DNA of 64,000 nt. It comes from Gordionus sp. m RMFG-2023. Its lineage: Eukaryota; Nematomorpha; Gordioida; Chordodea; Parachordodidae. The stretch lies in assembly GCF_954871325.1 (NCBI RefSeq), contig NC_088779.1:18788846-18852845 (forward strand). Reading direction: 5' to 3'. Below are positions 25,301 through 34,666 of the stretch, one piece after another. The notes beneath the pieces are model-generated. The model was not told where the DNA came from, did not search any database, and saw nothing but the letters and a program-made list of their open reading frames with translations. Position 1 is the stretch's first letter. Each line of letters opens with the position of its first letter. A program made the translations under genes and the position numbers.

Positions 25301-28300
25301 AATCCCCTGGAAAAATTCTCTGAATAATTTGTTTTAATTCTACGCGATATAGGGCAATCTTAAAATAGGAGAATTGATAAATCGGTTGGTAGCTTTTAAA
25401 AAAACTTAAAACTTTATGCGAAATCTAAACTTACACACTAAAAAAAATCCTAAACACAAACTAAGAGGAAAACAGAAACAACTCAAACAAATTCCCGAAA
25501 CTACAAAAATCACAAAGCAGACAAAAATATAACTCACCAATGATCTCTTTATTAATGATTAAATTAAATCAAAATCAAATAAATTCGTCCTTTTTAATAT
25601 AAAAAAAAATTAATTTCATAAAAATAATAATAATAATAATTTTACATATATGTATTACATCTAATCTTTCTATCCAATCAACCTTATTTTAATTGGTTGA
25701 TTGGCATTTCGCGTTAAAAAAAAATATAAAACATTCACGTATTTACAAATACGACAGCTTTGATACTTTATAATTTAGTAAATAGCATAAAAAGTATAGA
25801 TTTGTGACATTTTGAAAGACGACTTGATAGATTTTTATAGAAATAGATGAAAATTATGGAAGAGGTTTTACAATTTAAAATTGAAAAAAAAGTGAAAACA
25901 AATTTTTTCCTAGAAAGAGTAAGGTTATTTCCATAATTTACTTTTCATTTCGATTTCAATATCCCTTTATATTTATCATGAAGCGGGAGGGGGCGTTAAA
26001 TTCTTATAGTAGGCATTAAATACTTCAGTAGAATAATTTTTAACAAATAGAGGAGACGAGATTGAATTGCAAATTTCTTATTTCATCGCATAATTTATAT
26101 ATATAATTATCATTTAATAGCTCATCATTAGCATTAAAAACAAAAAATTGCGCTAAGAGTTAGTAAAAGTCATGCTATTATTTTTGCCAACATGACAAAT
26201 ATCAAATTTGTGACATAGAACAGAATATATTTAAAATTCTAAAAATCATCAGAAAAAGACTTCATATATTGTATAACAAAATTACACCAATTGAAAAATT
26301 GGTCAATTATTTTTGAAGGCAATTTTGAAAAGCCTATTATATCCAACTGATTAAAATTTTTAATATATTTCTAAAAACTTCATGGAAATGATCTTTATAT
26401 GATAAAAATTTGATTTTCAATAAATATCTAAATGTTGATTAAAATAGGTGACCAGATTTATTTAACTTTCGTTTTATTATTTAAAACCTCAACTCTTCTA
26501 GTGAATTTGAATTTAAAATACATTTTGATTTAATTAAAGTATTGCAGTTCCGACTCAAAAAAGGTATGAATTTATAGGGCCAAAATAAAAAAAATCTGGG
26601 CTGGCCATCATTAATACTTAACTTATAATAATATTTTGCTTAATATCACAGAGACTGTATTCAATTCGTTTATTTTATAAATATTGTTTTGTTTAATTTT
26701 CATCAAACCTGGGTTCGGGATAATGCCATGACATTATACATTATATTGGTTAGGGTTAATTAATCTTATCTTATCTAACACGTTTGTCATAGACCTGCTC
26801 AATGAGCGAACATGAATTTTATGAAGGCCCTCCCTTCATAAAATTATACCAATTTTTTCTCAAGAATACCAACAAACCTTGCACCCATTGTAATTTAACA
26901 AAAATGAGTGGAACTTACCCTTTCCGATTTTGTAATAGTGAGATTTAGTAGTGAGTATTATAAAAGAAAATATAAATTTAGTAATCTTATCTATATTTGA
27001 ATCCATAGAATAACCACATCAATAATATAGAATGAGTAAAGAATATTTGAATCCATAGAAATACCACATCAATAATATAGAATGAATTGAGAATATATAG
27101 TAGTTTCGATTTCATCATTAGTTTAGAAATAAACATATGATTATATAAAAATTCAAATTCAAAATACAGTACAACCACTTATCGATAATACTAGATCAAT
27201 TTATAACACTTGTTGAGTCTTCCAAAAATTATTGCATCGGATGAAGTTTCAAAGCATATATTCGAAAATTTATAATAATTTAAAATTTTGGTAGGTTTAA
27301 TATTAATCCCAGTTATTATTCATAGTTTTGTTTAACAATTTTATTTGGAAAAATTTTTTAGGAATTTTTTTGATTTTCTCAAATATTTTAAATATTTTAT
27401 TTGGGTATTTTTTTCCGGAGAATTATTTTCCAAGGGAATTTTGTTTCGGAGTATTATTTTCCGGGGAGTAATCTTCCAGGGAATTTTTTTTCCTGGGAAT
27501 TATTTTTCTAGATTCGTACAGTGGTAAGCACACGATGTGAACCTGTTGGTATCTAATTCAAACAGTTCCACACACTTGATGAGTTCTAATAACAATAATA
27601 GTTTACTAAAAGCACTAATATTCAAATTATAATCCAACGCATATAACCGAAATTGTTCCTTCTTTAATAAATCTTTATGTAAAATATGCCCATATTAAAA
27701 GACAATCTTTTTTGAATACTTTCCGATCAATATAGAACTTCTCCGTTTATAGCGATTTCCAGATTTGCCAGTTCCCATCTGATTTTTCTTTTCCATTTTT
27801 GACGGTTCTATCATCAATATTCGTAAGATTCATTTTGCGCATATCCGTCGCTATCACCTTTATCCATGTCATCTTAAGTCTTCCTCGAAATCTTGATCCT
27901 CCTACTTCCATCAAGGATCATCTCTTTACCCAGTCATCTTTTGTCATACGTTCCACATGCTTAAACTATCTTAGTCTATTTCTTTTTATTGCTACATTCA
28001 CTTCTATTCCCATCTTCGCTCGCAGTTCCTTGCTAATTTTTAGCCTCGTGGGACACTTTCATTGCCCATGCTTCGCCGCCATAAACTAAACTCCTCTCAC
28101 ACAACTTACGTAAACTTTCAATGTATACTAAATATTATATCTGTTCTATAATTAAATTTTATAATAAATTATTTTTAATTTTTAGGTTTAATTTTTTCAC
28201 CAAAATTTCTTCTCAAGTTTTTGACAACACTTACGTCACTTTTGTAGATTTCGTTTCTCGCGCCAATTATCCCATCATAACAAAAGGCAAATATGATTCA

Positions 28301-29186
28301 AAGAAGGGCCGGCATTCCTTCAAAATTGATTTTTCGAATGCCCTTTTATCAACTAAGTATGATATTTAAATATCACATTATTATATACATGAAATTTGAG
28401 GATATACATATATATCACTGTATAAATTACAAAGCTATTACAATTATTTTAACTGCAACTTTAAATGAATGGATGTTTTAAGTTTAAAAAAGGCATAGAA
28501 ACTCGTTGTTCAATTTAATTATCTTTAAATATTAGAATTAGGGTTTAAAGCCAGAATCTAGATCTTTTCTTGTATATTATTTAAAATATTGGTTTCAGAA
28601 AAGTTATGACATACTATATTTAATACTATCTTTCCATTAATAATTATTATATTTAATCGATATTCTTTTATATTACCCAAAAAGCAAATATTTATTTAAA
28701 TATTAATGAAAATGAAATTTTTATAACCCAAATACTTATCAAGTTATATTGACTTTAAAATAATAAAACGATCGAAATATATTTTATACCTATTTAAATA
28801 ATTAACAGTTTGTTGCATTTTTTAAAAAAAGAAAGTTGTTCATTAAAAGCCAGAACTTGTTGGAAACCTCTCTGAACCACATCAAAACTAAAAATCATAA
28901 CTTTTTATTTTTGGGAAATATTCAGATCCAGAACACTTTTTTAGTCCATCTTAACTATAATTAATTTTTATTTTTTATAAATCAATTTAATATAAATATG
29001 ATGATTACTTTTCTTTAAAAAAAATATTTTAGTTATAGCAAAATTGAAAATTTCAATCGATTAAAGAAGGATGGAAGTTTTAAGAAGAAAATTAAACGCT
29101 TCTTTTCACCTATATTTAACTTGAATTCGTTATTTTGTTTCCCAATCCATAGAACACCTAATATATTTGGATCTCACATAATATAA
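9514..29186 (+). CDS. MTTP: Microsomal triglyceride transfer protein large subunit-like (about 18 exons)
   Basis: MTTP works in the ER lumen with protein disulphide isomerase, loading neutral lipid onto apoB-type lipoproteins. Predicted exons: 9514 or 9550-9598, 9653-9849, 9897-10106, 10170-10330, 12053-about 12125 (donor unresolved), 14095-14186, 14524-14594, 15612-15838, 17748-17949, 18694-18822, 19400-19747, 19898-20169, 20806-20900, 20996-21096, 21602-21820, 22379-22533, 28186-28356, 29033-29186. Apart from the 12.1-14.1 kb junction, every splice phase agrees. The product is about 970 residues (human MTTP 894). From memory it aligns collinearly with human MTTP from the beta-barrel to the C-terminal Cys-Phe-Pro-hydrophobic-His motif. 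It stops there without the von Willebrand region of vitellogenin or the long apoB extension, which favours MTTP over other large lipid transfer proteins. Long introns hold several transposons. Confidence 0.87.
10331..12052 (+). other. MTTP-like intron 4, no gene
   Basis: A 1.7-kb intron. Around 11505-11780 there is a less AT-rich patch with a GGGTGGGCTTTTC block and a loosely inverted ACCCGCCCATTG block about 180 bp later, possibly the remains of a small repeat. Nothing else is recognisable. Confidence 0.5.
12053..12125 (+). CDS. MTTP: Probable MTTP-like exon 5 (3-prime end unresolved)
   Basis: A TTAATTAACAG acceptor leads into A ATT GAG, which completes the phase-2 codon left by the exon ending at 10330. 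The peptide continues YTFL as IETNVAIFIQGNQ, in place of the human stretch DSFVIAVLAEETHN. The frame stays open to a TAA at 12126. I found no GT donor giving phase 2, as the next exon (14095) requires. Either a further small exon, a non-canonical donor or sequence damage lies between. Confidence 0.5.
12206..12560. mobile_element. Small non-autonomous hAT element (355 bp)
   Basis: It starts CAGTAGCGTCACTAG and ends CTAGTGACGCCCCTG, with gtttatcg immediately outside both ends (12198-12205, 12561-12568), a perfect 8-bp TSD. A G-run follows the left terminal repeat. The interior is a degenerate tandem repeat of about 30-40 bp built on TTAGCTAAAAA..AATTTT. There is no coding sequence. It lies in an MTTP-like intron close to the problematic exon 5. 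Confidence 0.9.
12569..14094 (+). other. MTTP-like intron 5, no gene seen
   Basis: AT-rich intron sequence. I looked for a bridging exon that would reconcile exon 5 with the exon at 14095 and did not find a convincing one. Confidence 0.45.
14095..14594 (+). CDS. MTTP: MTTP-like exons 6-7
   Basis: Exon 14095-14186 follows a TTTTAG acceptor and ends at a GTATGT donor; it encodes KFVRSQRLKENVIYADSLNE (human KIVSKQKLELKTT region). Exon 14524-14594 restores frame (phase 1 to phase 0) and ends at a GTAAGC donor. The joined peptide KINPKYMVEFQGEAL parallels human KAVDSKYTAIPIVG. The second exon contains a near-perfect hairpin (TTTCAAGGC GAA GCCTTGAAA) at about 14538-14558. Confidence 0.75.
14595..15611 (+). 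other. MTTP-like intron, no gene seen
   Basis: AT-rich intron. An open frame at 14655-14849 has no recognisable domain and does not fit the splice phases of the surrounding exons. Confidence 0.5.
15612..17949 (+). CDS. MTTP: MTTP-like exons 8-9 (helical domain start)
   Basis: Exon 15612-15838 encodes YENFIHKLLQDLQTSYNIF and ends in SYPLI plus two bases of a Met codon. Exon 17748-17949 supplies the third base and continues MPLLVEVLLTAQTNLTNSF. Together these match the human LVDAVTSAQTSDSLEAIL helical segment, followed by SKSYFARGIIALSHS (human LQERFLYACGFASHP). The 1.9-kb intron between them carries a reverse-orientation hAT remnant. Confidence 0.85.
16049..17415 (-). mobile_element. Deleted hAT element in an MTTP-like intron
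   Basis: Both ends are rich in AGTTACTAGTTAC-type motifs in inverted arrangement (16050-16200 and 17330-17415), resembling hAT subterminal repeats. On the minus strand between about 16925 and 16370 is the C-terminal part of a hAT transposase: AAILHPLFKTDWPW, then SSAPVERLFSLGKLIF, then RARLLDNNFE. The catalytic N-terminal half is missing. A 59-bp tandem duplication (starting near 16531 and again near 16590) shifts the frame. No clear TSD was found. Inverted TGTCCTGGTT and AACCAGGACA at about 15906 and 17452 may mark an outer, different repeat. Confidence 0.75.
16370..16925 (-). pseudogene. hAT transposase C-terminal fragment
   Basis: About 180 codons covering the region before and including the hAT dimerisation domain, recognised by the Ser-Ser-Ala-Pro-Val-Glu-Arg-Leu-Phe-Ser signature near 16490-16520. 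A 59-bp tandem duplication interrupts the frame just N-terminal of that signature. It is antisense to the MTTP-like gene, so it is not part of that transcript's coding sequence. Confidence 0.8.
17950..18693 (+). other. MTTP-like intron with a G-run
   Basis: No gene. A run of G near 18356-18366 followed by GGTGGGTGGCTAC, and a later GTAGCCACTCTCGC near 18640, look like ends of small repeats of the kind seen elsewhere in the window, but no TSD could be matched. Confidence 0.4.
18694..20169 (+). CDS. MTTP: MTTP-like exons 10-12 (helical domain)
   Basis: Exon 18694-18822 (TLKASLDPETKRKKEDLMVI) parallels human KFKGSIGSSDIRETVMI. Exon 19400-19747, 116 codons, contains TYYLLKGLATFP (human RMYLLALKNALLP) and ends at a GAG/GTTAGT donor. 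Exon 19898-20169 (GFFRDKNSALVMGEIFTI) continues the helical repeats and ends in phase 2 at ACGTAAAG. The acceptors at 19399 and 19897 lack a strong pyrimidine tract, so exact starts are less sure. Helix-rich, no transmembrane segment, as expected for a soluble lumenal protein. Confidence 0.8.
18860..19085. repeat. Short tandem duplication in an intron
   Basis: A block of about 100 bp containing TTTAATAAAGGCATTGGGAC, AGTATATAAAAT and TAGAGTAAA..AATATCAAATATAT is repeated about 125 bp downstream with mismatches (first near 18862, second near 18987). It lies wholly within an MTTP-like intron and has no coding signal. Confidence 0.75.
20170..20805 (+). other. MTTP-like intron, no gene seen
   Basis: AT-rich. 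A GGGAGGGGACAAGGGGGTAC patch near 20301 resembles the G-rich ends of other small repeats here, but no partner end or TSD was identified. Confidence 0.4.
20806..22533 (+). CDS. MTTP: MTTP-like exons 13-16 (lipid-binding beta-sheets)
   Basis: Exons 20806-20900, 20996-21096, 21602-21820 and 22379-22533, with phases 2-1-0-0-2 all consistent. Landmarks: YYKTDFLFDANGIPSKLDLG (human YSLDILYSGSGILRRSNLN), LEINSQSLGSAI (human VVIEAQGLEALI), QPRVSLQLMNGQFFLPRHL (human ILFDVQLRPVTFFNG), and MIQDLKGAFSLANGFPVYI (human [20 protein letters not shown]). An open stretch at 21346-21384 between two of these exons is not needed for the alignment and is rejected. The donor at 21820 (AAC/GTTTTT) is weak. Confidence 0.85.
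23036..24341. mobile_element. Probable non-autonomous element with duplicated interior
   Basis: The left end TAGGGTGCTGATCCATAT and the right end (inverse) TAGGGCTGTGCCAATATT are loosely related, hAT-like. A segment of about 105 bp containing GAACCAAATGTAATTAA and TTATGCATTTAATTTAA occurs in direct orientation twice (about 23063-23170 and 24089-24195), on either side of a palindromic MITE. GATCGGGCCGATA-type motifs recur at the right end. No clear TSD. Lies in the 5.6-kb MTTP-like intron 16. Confidence 0.5.
23448..24023. repeat. Palindromic MITE, 576 bp
   Basis: A palindrome with arms of about 270 bp: the left begins CATGCAAGTTTTGACAAAGT and the right ends ACTTTGTCAAAACTTGCATG. Arms stay matched through GTGGGTT..CAACCCAACAAATG and the CTTGATATGTGGCAG block to a centre near 23738. 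No open reading frame of interest; the open frames on either strand are products of the inverted symmetry. Inserted within a larger repeat in an MTTP-like intron. Confidence 0.88.
25112..27524. mobile_element. Possible DNA element with iteron-type inverted ends
   Basis: The left end (25112-25320) carries a series of AATTTCCCAGGAAAAA-like units and the right end (27405-27515) carries the inverted series. The outermost sequences, TAGTGGGGTAAG and CGTACAGTGG, may be degenerate TIRs. The 2-kb interior has no recognisable transposase. A 57-bp tandem duplication containing GAATATTTGAATCCATAGAA lies at about 26990-27100. No TSD established; the ends are approximate. Confidence 0.45.
27720..28085 (-). 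mobile_element. LINE relic (3-prime end of reverse-transcriptase ORF)
   Basis: The minus strand encodes a degenerate KHVERMTKDDWVKR followed by RFRGRLKMTWIKVIATDMRK, which matches the conserved tail of many non-LTR retrotransposon ORF2 proteins (HVERM..DDWVK, then GRPKKTW). Stops occur within the frame, so it is dead. It lies about 100 bp upstream of the penultimate MTTP-like exon. It does not resemble the surrounding AT-rich intron in composition. Confidence 0.75.
28186..29186 (+). CDS. MTTP: MTTP-like terminal exons 17-18
   Basis: Exon 28186-28356 starts after TTTTTAG and completes the phase-2 Lys codon left at 22533; it encodes FNFFTKISSQVFDNTYVTF. Exon 29033-29186 completes another phase-2 codon (Asn) and encodes YSKIENFNRLKKDGSFKKK, then LFCFPIHRTPN, ending at TAA 29184-29186. 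This parallels the human C-terminus FEKKYERLSTG and CEFPLHQEN. The 5.65-kb intron before exon 17 holds three repeat elements. Confidence 0.82.
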
Positions 29187-32100
29187 TATAACCAAAGCAA
29201 ACGCTAATCGGTGCTATTTAATTTAAAACATTTACAGTCACAATTATTCTGTATGTGCAATTTATAAAGCTTCCAAAAATATTTGATTATTTTTTATAAA
29301 ATTTTTATAACAAAATTTTAATAAATTATATATATTTTTACGTTTAATTGCTGGCATATGGCAATATTATAAAATATTTTTAGGAATTATATGTTCTAAG
29401 AACCTTTTTTAATAAACTCTTTATTTTTATTTAATTATTTAATACGTGCCAAGCCAATTGTTATTCATATTTATGAAATTAAATTAACTTTTGAAAGACT
29501 CACCTAAATGAGACATTAAGTCTCTACATTAAAATTATTAAATAAAGTTATTATATATTAAATAAATCGATATATAAAAAAATAATTGCAAAACTTTAAT
29601 ACAATTTATAAAATAAAATATTTTTTTTTATAAATTACATACAAGAATCTATTTTGTAACTATAAAGATATTATTCATATGTACCTGCATCTGCCGAAAA
29701 TTGATGTAATCTCATAAATATGATTAACAATGCCATACATACAATCAATTAAAATATCACTCATAATCAATATGATCCGTCCTTGCAATACTTATACCTT
29801 TCCTAAGCTTAACAATGACGTTTAGGATGGGGGGGGGGTCTCAAGCTTCTTTTAAATTTTAGAGCTTGTTTGCGGATATATAAATTTCATTTTTTCGCTA
29901 ATTTGGAGAAAAAACATTTATCTTTTAAGTGATTTTTAGTTAAAAATTTGATTTATTTTATTCACTCTTTTTAAATCTTTTTATTTTGAAAATTTCGATT
30001 ATAGTTTGAATCCCATAAAAAACATTATTTCTTATTATTTTATATAAGTGGTCCATTTAGGGGCATTGATTATATTTTTATAAATAATATTTAAATAAGG
30101 GATTCGGACCATTATGTATAAAGGTTGCTTTTCAACGGGTAAAAATAATAAAGTTTACGATTTTCGAAATTCTAGAAAATTAATTCAGACTCATTAAGGA
30201 AACTAAATAAGTATAATGAATATGTATTTTGTTTGATTGGTTTAATAAAAATAAGTCATTAGTGAAAACGTTTAACCCGTTCATGAAAAGGTTCGATTTA
30301 CTTTTAAGAGTATGATACAAATGTTTGTTCCAACTTGACTGAAGGGCTTTATTTGAGTTTTTTATTTTAACCACTAACTTTATAAATATTTTTATAAACG
30401 GCATTAGTATGTGGTATATTTAGATTTCGATACACATACACCTTATTTATTTTAAACGTTAATTTCATTAAAAATAAATGACATCAATCAATAATATCTA
30501 AAAGCCAGGATGTCGATATTAAACCGAACCGTAAAACCATTATAATATTCATAGCCGGCACCGAACCGTTATTAGGAAATTTTGAAAGAAGTGAAGCGAA
30601 CATTGGTTCATGATAGTTTTTAAATTATTGGCATTTAAAATATTGTTGAAAACTTTAGTATAAATTATAATGTGGTTAATATTATGTTACTAAATTTGTT
30701 ATTTCTTATGCATGTTTTGTAATAATATAAAGAAATTCATAATTTTATTTGGTTTTTATTTTTAAAATATATTTATTAAATTATTTAGATGTTGAATAAT
30801 ATATAATGAAGATTAATTTTAAAAATACAAAACTTATGAAAACTAGAAAACCTAAAGGAACTTATATGGACTTATAAACGAAAGCTAATCGATATAAAAT
30901 CTTTTTAAAGTAGCCATGAGGGAAATAAGAGCCGTTATACCTATCAGTTTGACTCCCTGCTAAAAACACGTGTTTTACAACATTACTAATGGCATTTCTG
31001 TCTTATAAGTTTTTAATGCAATTTATCGAGAAGCGGATATATTAAAAAAATATCAAAACTATGTCTGGGTAATAAGGTAACTGTATGTTCTATCAGAGAA
31101 TATGATTTCCTGAACAAATTCCAATAAAGGAATCACCCTGTGTAGAACAAACAATTCTTATCAAGAAAATTAGTAATTTAAACAAATAATATACGGTTTT
31201 ATTTATTAATGAGGAAAATCATTCAAGTTCAAAATTTATGTTAAAAGTTTGATTTATCATAGTACTACAGCCAACTCCTGATTTTTTAAAATCATCCCAA
31301 ATTTTTTTAAGACATTCAATGTTTTTAGAATTTGGTAATTTTAAATAATTTTGACTGTATTTTACAATATAATATTCAATTCAAATGCTTCATCGTGTAA
31401 TTTTTAATTCGGGCTTCTGATAAGAGTTTTGCAGGTGTCTGAGATTTGTGTGCCATTTTGTATAATTTTAAAAAAAAGTTAAAAGTATGCTCACTACACT
31501 TATTATAATTATTTTATTTTTTTAATTTGATCAGTATGGAAAGGTAAATTGTCTATTAAATTTTAAAATTTAATCTCAAATACATTAATCATAAGTTATG
31601 TTAAACGCTACATTGTTGCTTCTATTTTTCAGATAAATATAGCACGCTAAAAGCCACAATTTTTAATAGGTAGATTCGTTAATTTTAAAAAAATTATTAT
31701 TTTATTATTGTTGGCTAGGATTATGAGTATTTAAAATTAGAGCTACATTAATATTATCAATTGGAAAAATATTTAGAAAATTTTTAAATTTCCTGGTTAA
31801 TTTCATTTTTTCCTGGAAAATTGCCCATATCCTAGTTAGACTTATTCATTTTTTCAATTTCTCATATCAAAATTAAAGTAGACTATTCTATTTATAATCA
31901 ATCAAATAAGTTAATCTTTATATTCCAAAAATGAATTTCTTTCAGTATAATTTGCTTATATAATCAGGCTAATCCATTTCACTTTCAGATATTTTTATTA
32001 TTTTAAATCAGTATCTAATCTCAGCCTTTGGATTTAAAAAACAAATTTTGAAGCGTGACATTTATATATATTTTTTAGAGATTTTTGCTTTTTTTAACCT

Positions 32101-32787
32101 TAAAAAAATTAATTTTCACTTTCGTAAAGGAATATTCACTTTACAAATTTTGAATAAACTAATATTATACAGGTTCACCAATAGGCACTATTTTCTTTTT
32201 TGAAGTTTATAAAAATGAATGATTATTTTGGTTACCATTTAGCATAAAATAGAAATAATGATTTCGAAATTTTTATATACATTTAAAATTAGTTTTTCAA
32301 AGGATTAAATATGATATGAATCGATTGGAATTAAATTGCTTCTTCCCAGAATGCATCATAAAAACGAACCACGGAAATGAGGTTTGTTTCAATCGAATAA
32401 AATTTTGCATATTTAATTTTTTTTTACCAATCTAAATATTTTTCTCGTCTATGTTTAATATTCTATAAGATAATTTTTGTTTAAATAAAGTTTCTTAAGT
32501 ATTTTTGGTATTCGTATTCTATGAGGAATTCATCTTAGTGATAAAATCAATATTATGCTGCAATGTCTTTATCATATAATCTACTCAGTGACATAGCCAG
32601 GATTTTTCCATGGGGGTGGGGTTAACATTTTTTATGGAGGGCTTCGCTCCCAAATCCAGTTTTACCCAACCTTTGGCCGGGTTCCTCCTATAAAAAATTA
32701 TTCTATTTTATTGATTTTTCGGTGGTCTTCATATAATCTTCGTTAAAGTTGGGTGAACAATTGGAAGCCATAATTCTAAAATATGGC
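29187..32787. other. Intergenic, mostly unrecognised
   Basis: No gene identified. A degenerate patch rich in AAACCGAACCG near 30515-30610 resembles the subterminal repeats of the 5.6-9.4 kb hAT element and is probably an old relic of that family. A G-run lies near 29829. On the minus strand near 31270-31340 a short open stretch (LPNSKNIECLKKIWDDFKKS) could be a piece of a Myb/SANT-like domain, but the similarity is too weak to call. Confidence 0.4.
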
Positions 32788-33508
32788 TAGTGTTGTTAAT
32801 CGGCTTAGCCGAGTCGGCTCGAACAGAGCTCATTTAAATTTTGGGTCGTTTTTTTCGACTCCAACTCAAAGTTTTAGTCGTTTTTTTCGGCTGTTTTTTT
32901 CGACTCCGACCCAAGTCCAAGCCGAAAAAAACGACCTCGACCCAAAATATGGGTCGTTTTTTACGACTCCGACTCAAAATTTGGGTCGTATTTTTCGACT
33001 CAAACTTGAAGTTTGGGCCATATTTTTCGACTCAAACTTGAAGTTTGGGTCGTATTTTTCGACTAAAACTTGAAGTTTGGGTCGTATTTTTCGACTCAAA
33101 CTTGAAGTTTGGGTCGTATTTTTCGACTCCAACTCAAAGTTTGGGTCGTTTTTCTGACTCAGACTCAAACATCGGGTCGTTTTATTCAATCCGACCCAAA
33201 ATATGGATCTTTTTTTTAAAGACGACTTAAAGTTAGGGTTGCTTTTTTTCACTCCTAACCCAATTATCTAGATCATTTTTTTCGACCAAAAGTCAAATAA
33301 CATTTAGTAATATTAATATTATAGGCGGGAAAGTTACTTAAAGCTTCTTTAAATTATAATGCTCTGATTAACTATTCATCATAGTTATATTTTAAAATTT
33401 TTAAGTGATGTACCATAGAAAAGTGCCATTTGTCATGATAATTATTTTTGAACTTTTTTAAATGAAATAGATAAAAATATATATTGTAGACATGTTAAAT
33501 CAAAATTT

Positions 33509-34665
33509 CAGTGATGATGTACCATAGATAAGTGGTAATTGTCATAATCGCTATTTTTGAACTTTTTTGAGTTTTTTTAAAGCAAATTGCTAAAAATATA
33601 TATTCTAAACATGTTAAATTAAAAATTCAGTGAGGATGTATCATAGATAGGAGACAATTGTCATAATCGCTATTTTTTAACTTTTTCAAATTTTTTTAAA
33701 GGAAATATCTAAAAATATATATTCTAAACATGTTAAATTAAAAATTCAGTGAGGATGTATCATAGATAGGTGACAATTGTCATATACGCTATTTTTGAAC
33801 TTTTTCAAATTTTTTTAAAGGAAATAGCTAAAAATATATACTCTAAACATTTTAAATTAAAATTCAGTGAGGATGTATCATAGATAGGTGACAATTGTCA
33901 TAATCGCTATTTTTGAACTTTTTTGAGTTTTTTAAAGCAAATTGCTAAAAATATATATTCTAAACATGTTAAATTAAAAATTCAGTGAGGATGTATCATA
34001 GATAGGTGACAATTGTCATAATCGCTATTTTTTAACTTTTCAAATTTTTTAAAGGAAATATCTAAAAATATATATCTAAACATGTTAAATTAAAAATTCA
34101 GTGAGGATGTATCATAGATAGGTGACAATTGTCATATACGCTATTTTTGAACTTTTTAAATTTTTTTAAGGAAATATCTAAAAATATATATTCTAAACAT
34201 GTTAAATTAAAAATTCAGTGAGGATGTATCATAGATAGGTGACAATTGTCATAATCAATATTTTTGAATTTTTTTCAATTTTTTTAAAGCAAATAGCTAA
34301 AAATATATATTCTAAACATGTTAAATTAAAAATTCAGTGAGGATGTATCATATATAGGTGACGATTGTCATAATCGCTATTTTTGAACTTTTTCAAATTT
34401 TTTTAAAGGAAATATCTAAAAATATATATTCTAAACATGTTAAATTAAAAATTCAGTGAGGATATATCATAGATAGGTGACAATTGTCATAATCGCTATT
34501 TTTGAACTTTTTTAAAGGAAATATCTAAAAATATATATTCTAAACATGTTAAATTTAAAATTCAGTGAGGATGTATCATAGATAGGTGACAATTGTCATA
34601 ATCGCTGAACTTTTTCAAATTTTTTTAAAGGAGATAGCTAAAAATATATATTCTAAACATGTTAA
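33509..34665 (+). repeat. Tandem array, about 118-bp unit, left arm
   Basis: About ten copies, with the CAGTGAGGATGTATCATAGA motif beginning at about 33509, 33628, 33747, 33865, 33983, 34099, 34217, 34335, 34453 and 34563. Each unit includes the palindrome TGACAATTGTCA and a TTTTTGAACTTTTTCAAA inverted block. Outermost copies are the most diverged (GTGATGATGTACCATAG) and inner copies the most uniform, a pattern expected of arrays homogenised from the middle. Confidence 0.93.
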
Positions 34666-34666
34666 A

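Noticed and set aside
31200-31470. Possible Myb/SANT-like or small ORF on the minus strand
   Set aside because: Only about 20 residues look suggestive, the frame changes on both sides, and no signature residues are secure.
32783-33252. Overlapping open frames on both strands with repeating Tyr-Phe-Ser-Thr/Phe-Asp-Ser motifs, also at 36077-36778
   Set aside because: They read through short tandem units of the palindromic element in several frames and both strands, as expected for a repeat free of stops rather than for genes.
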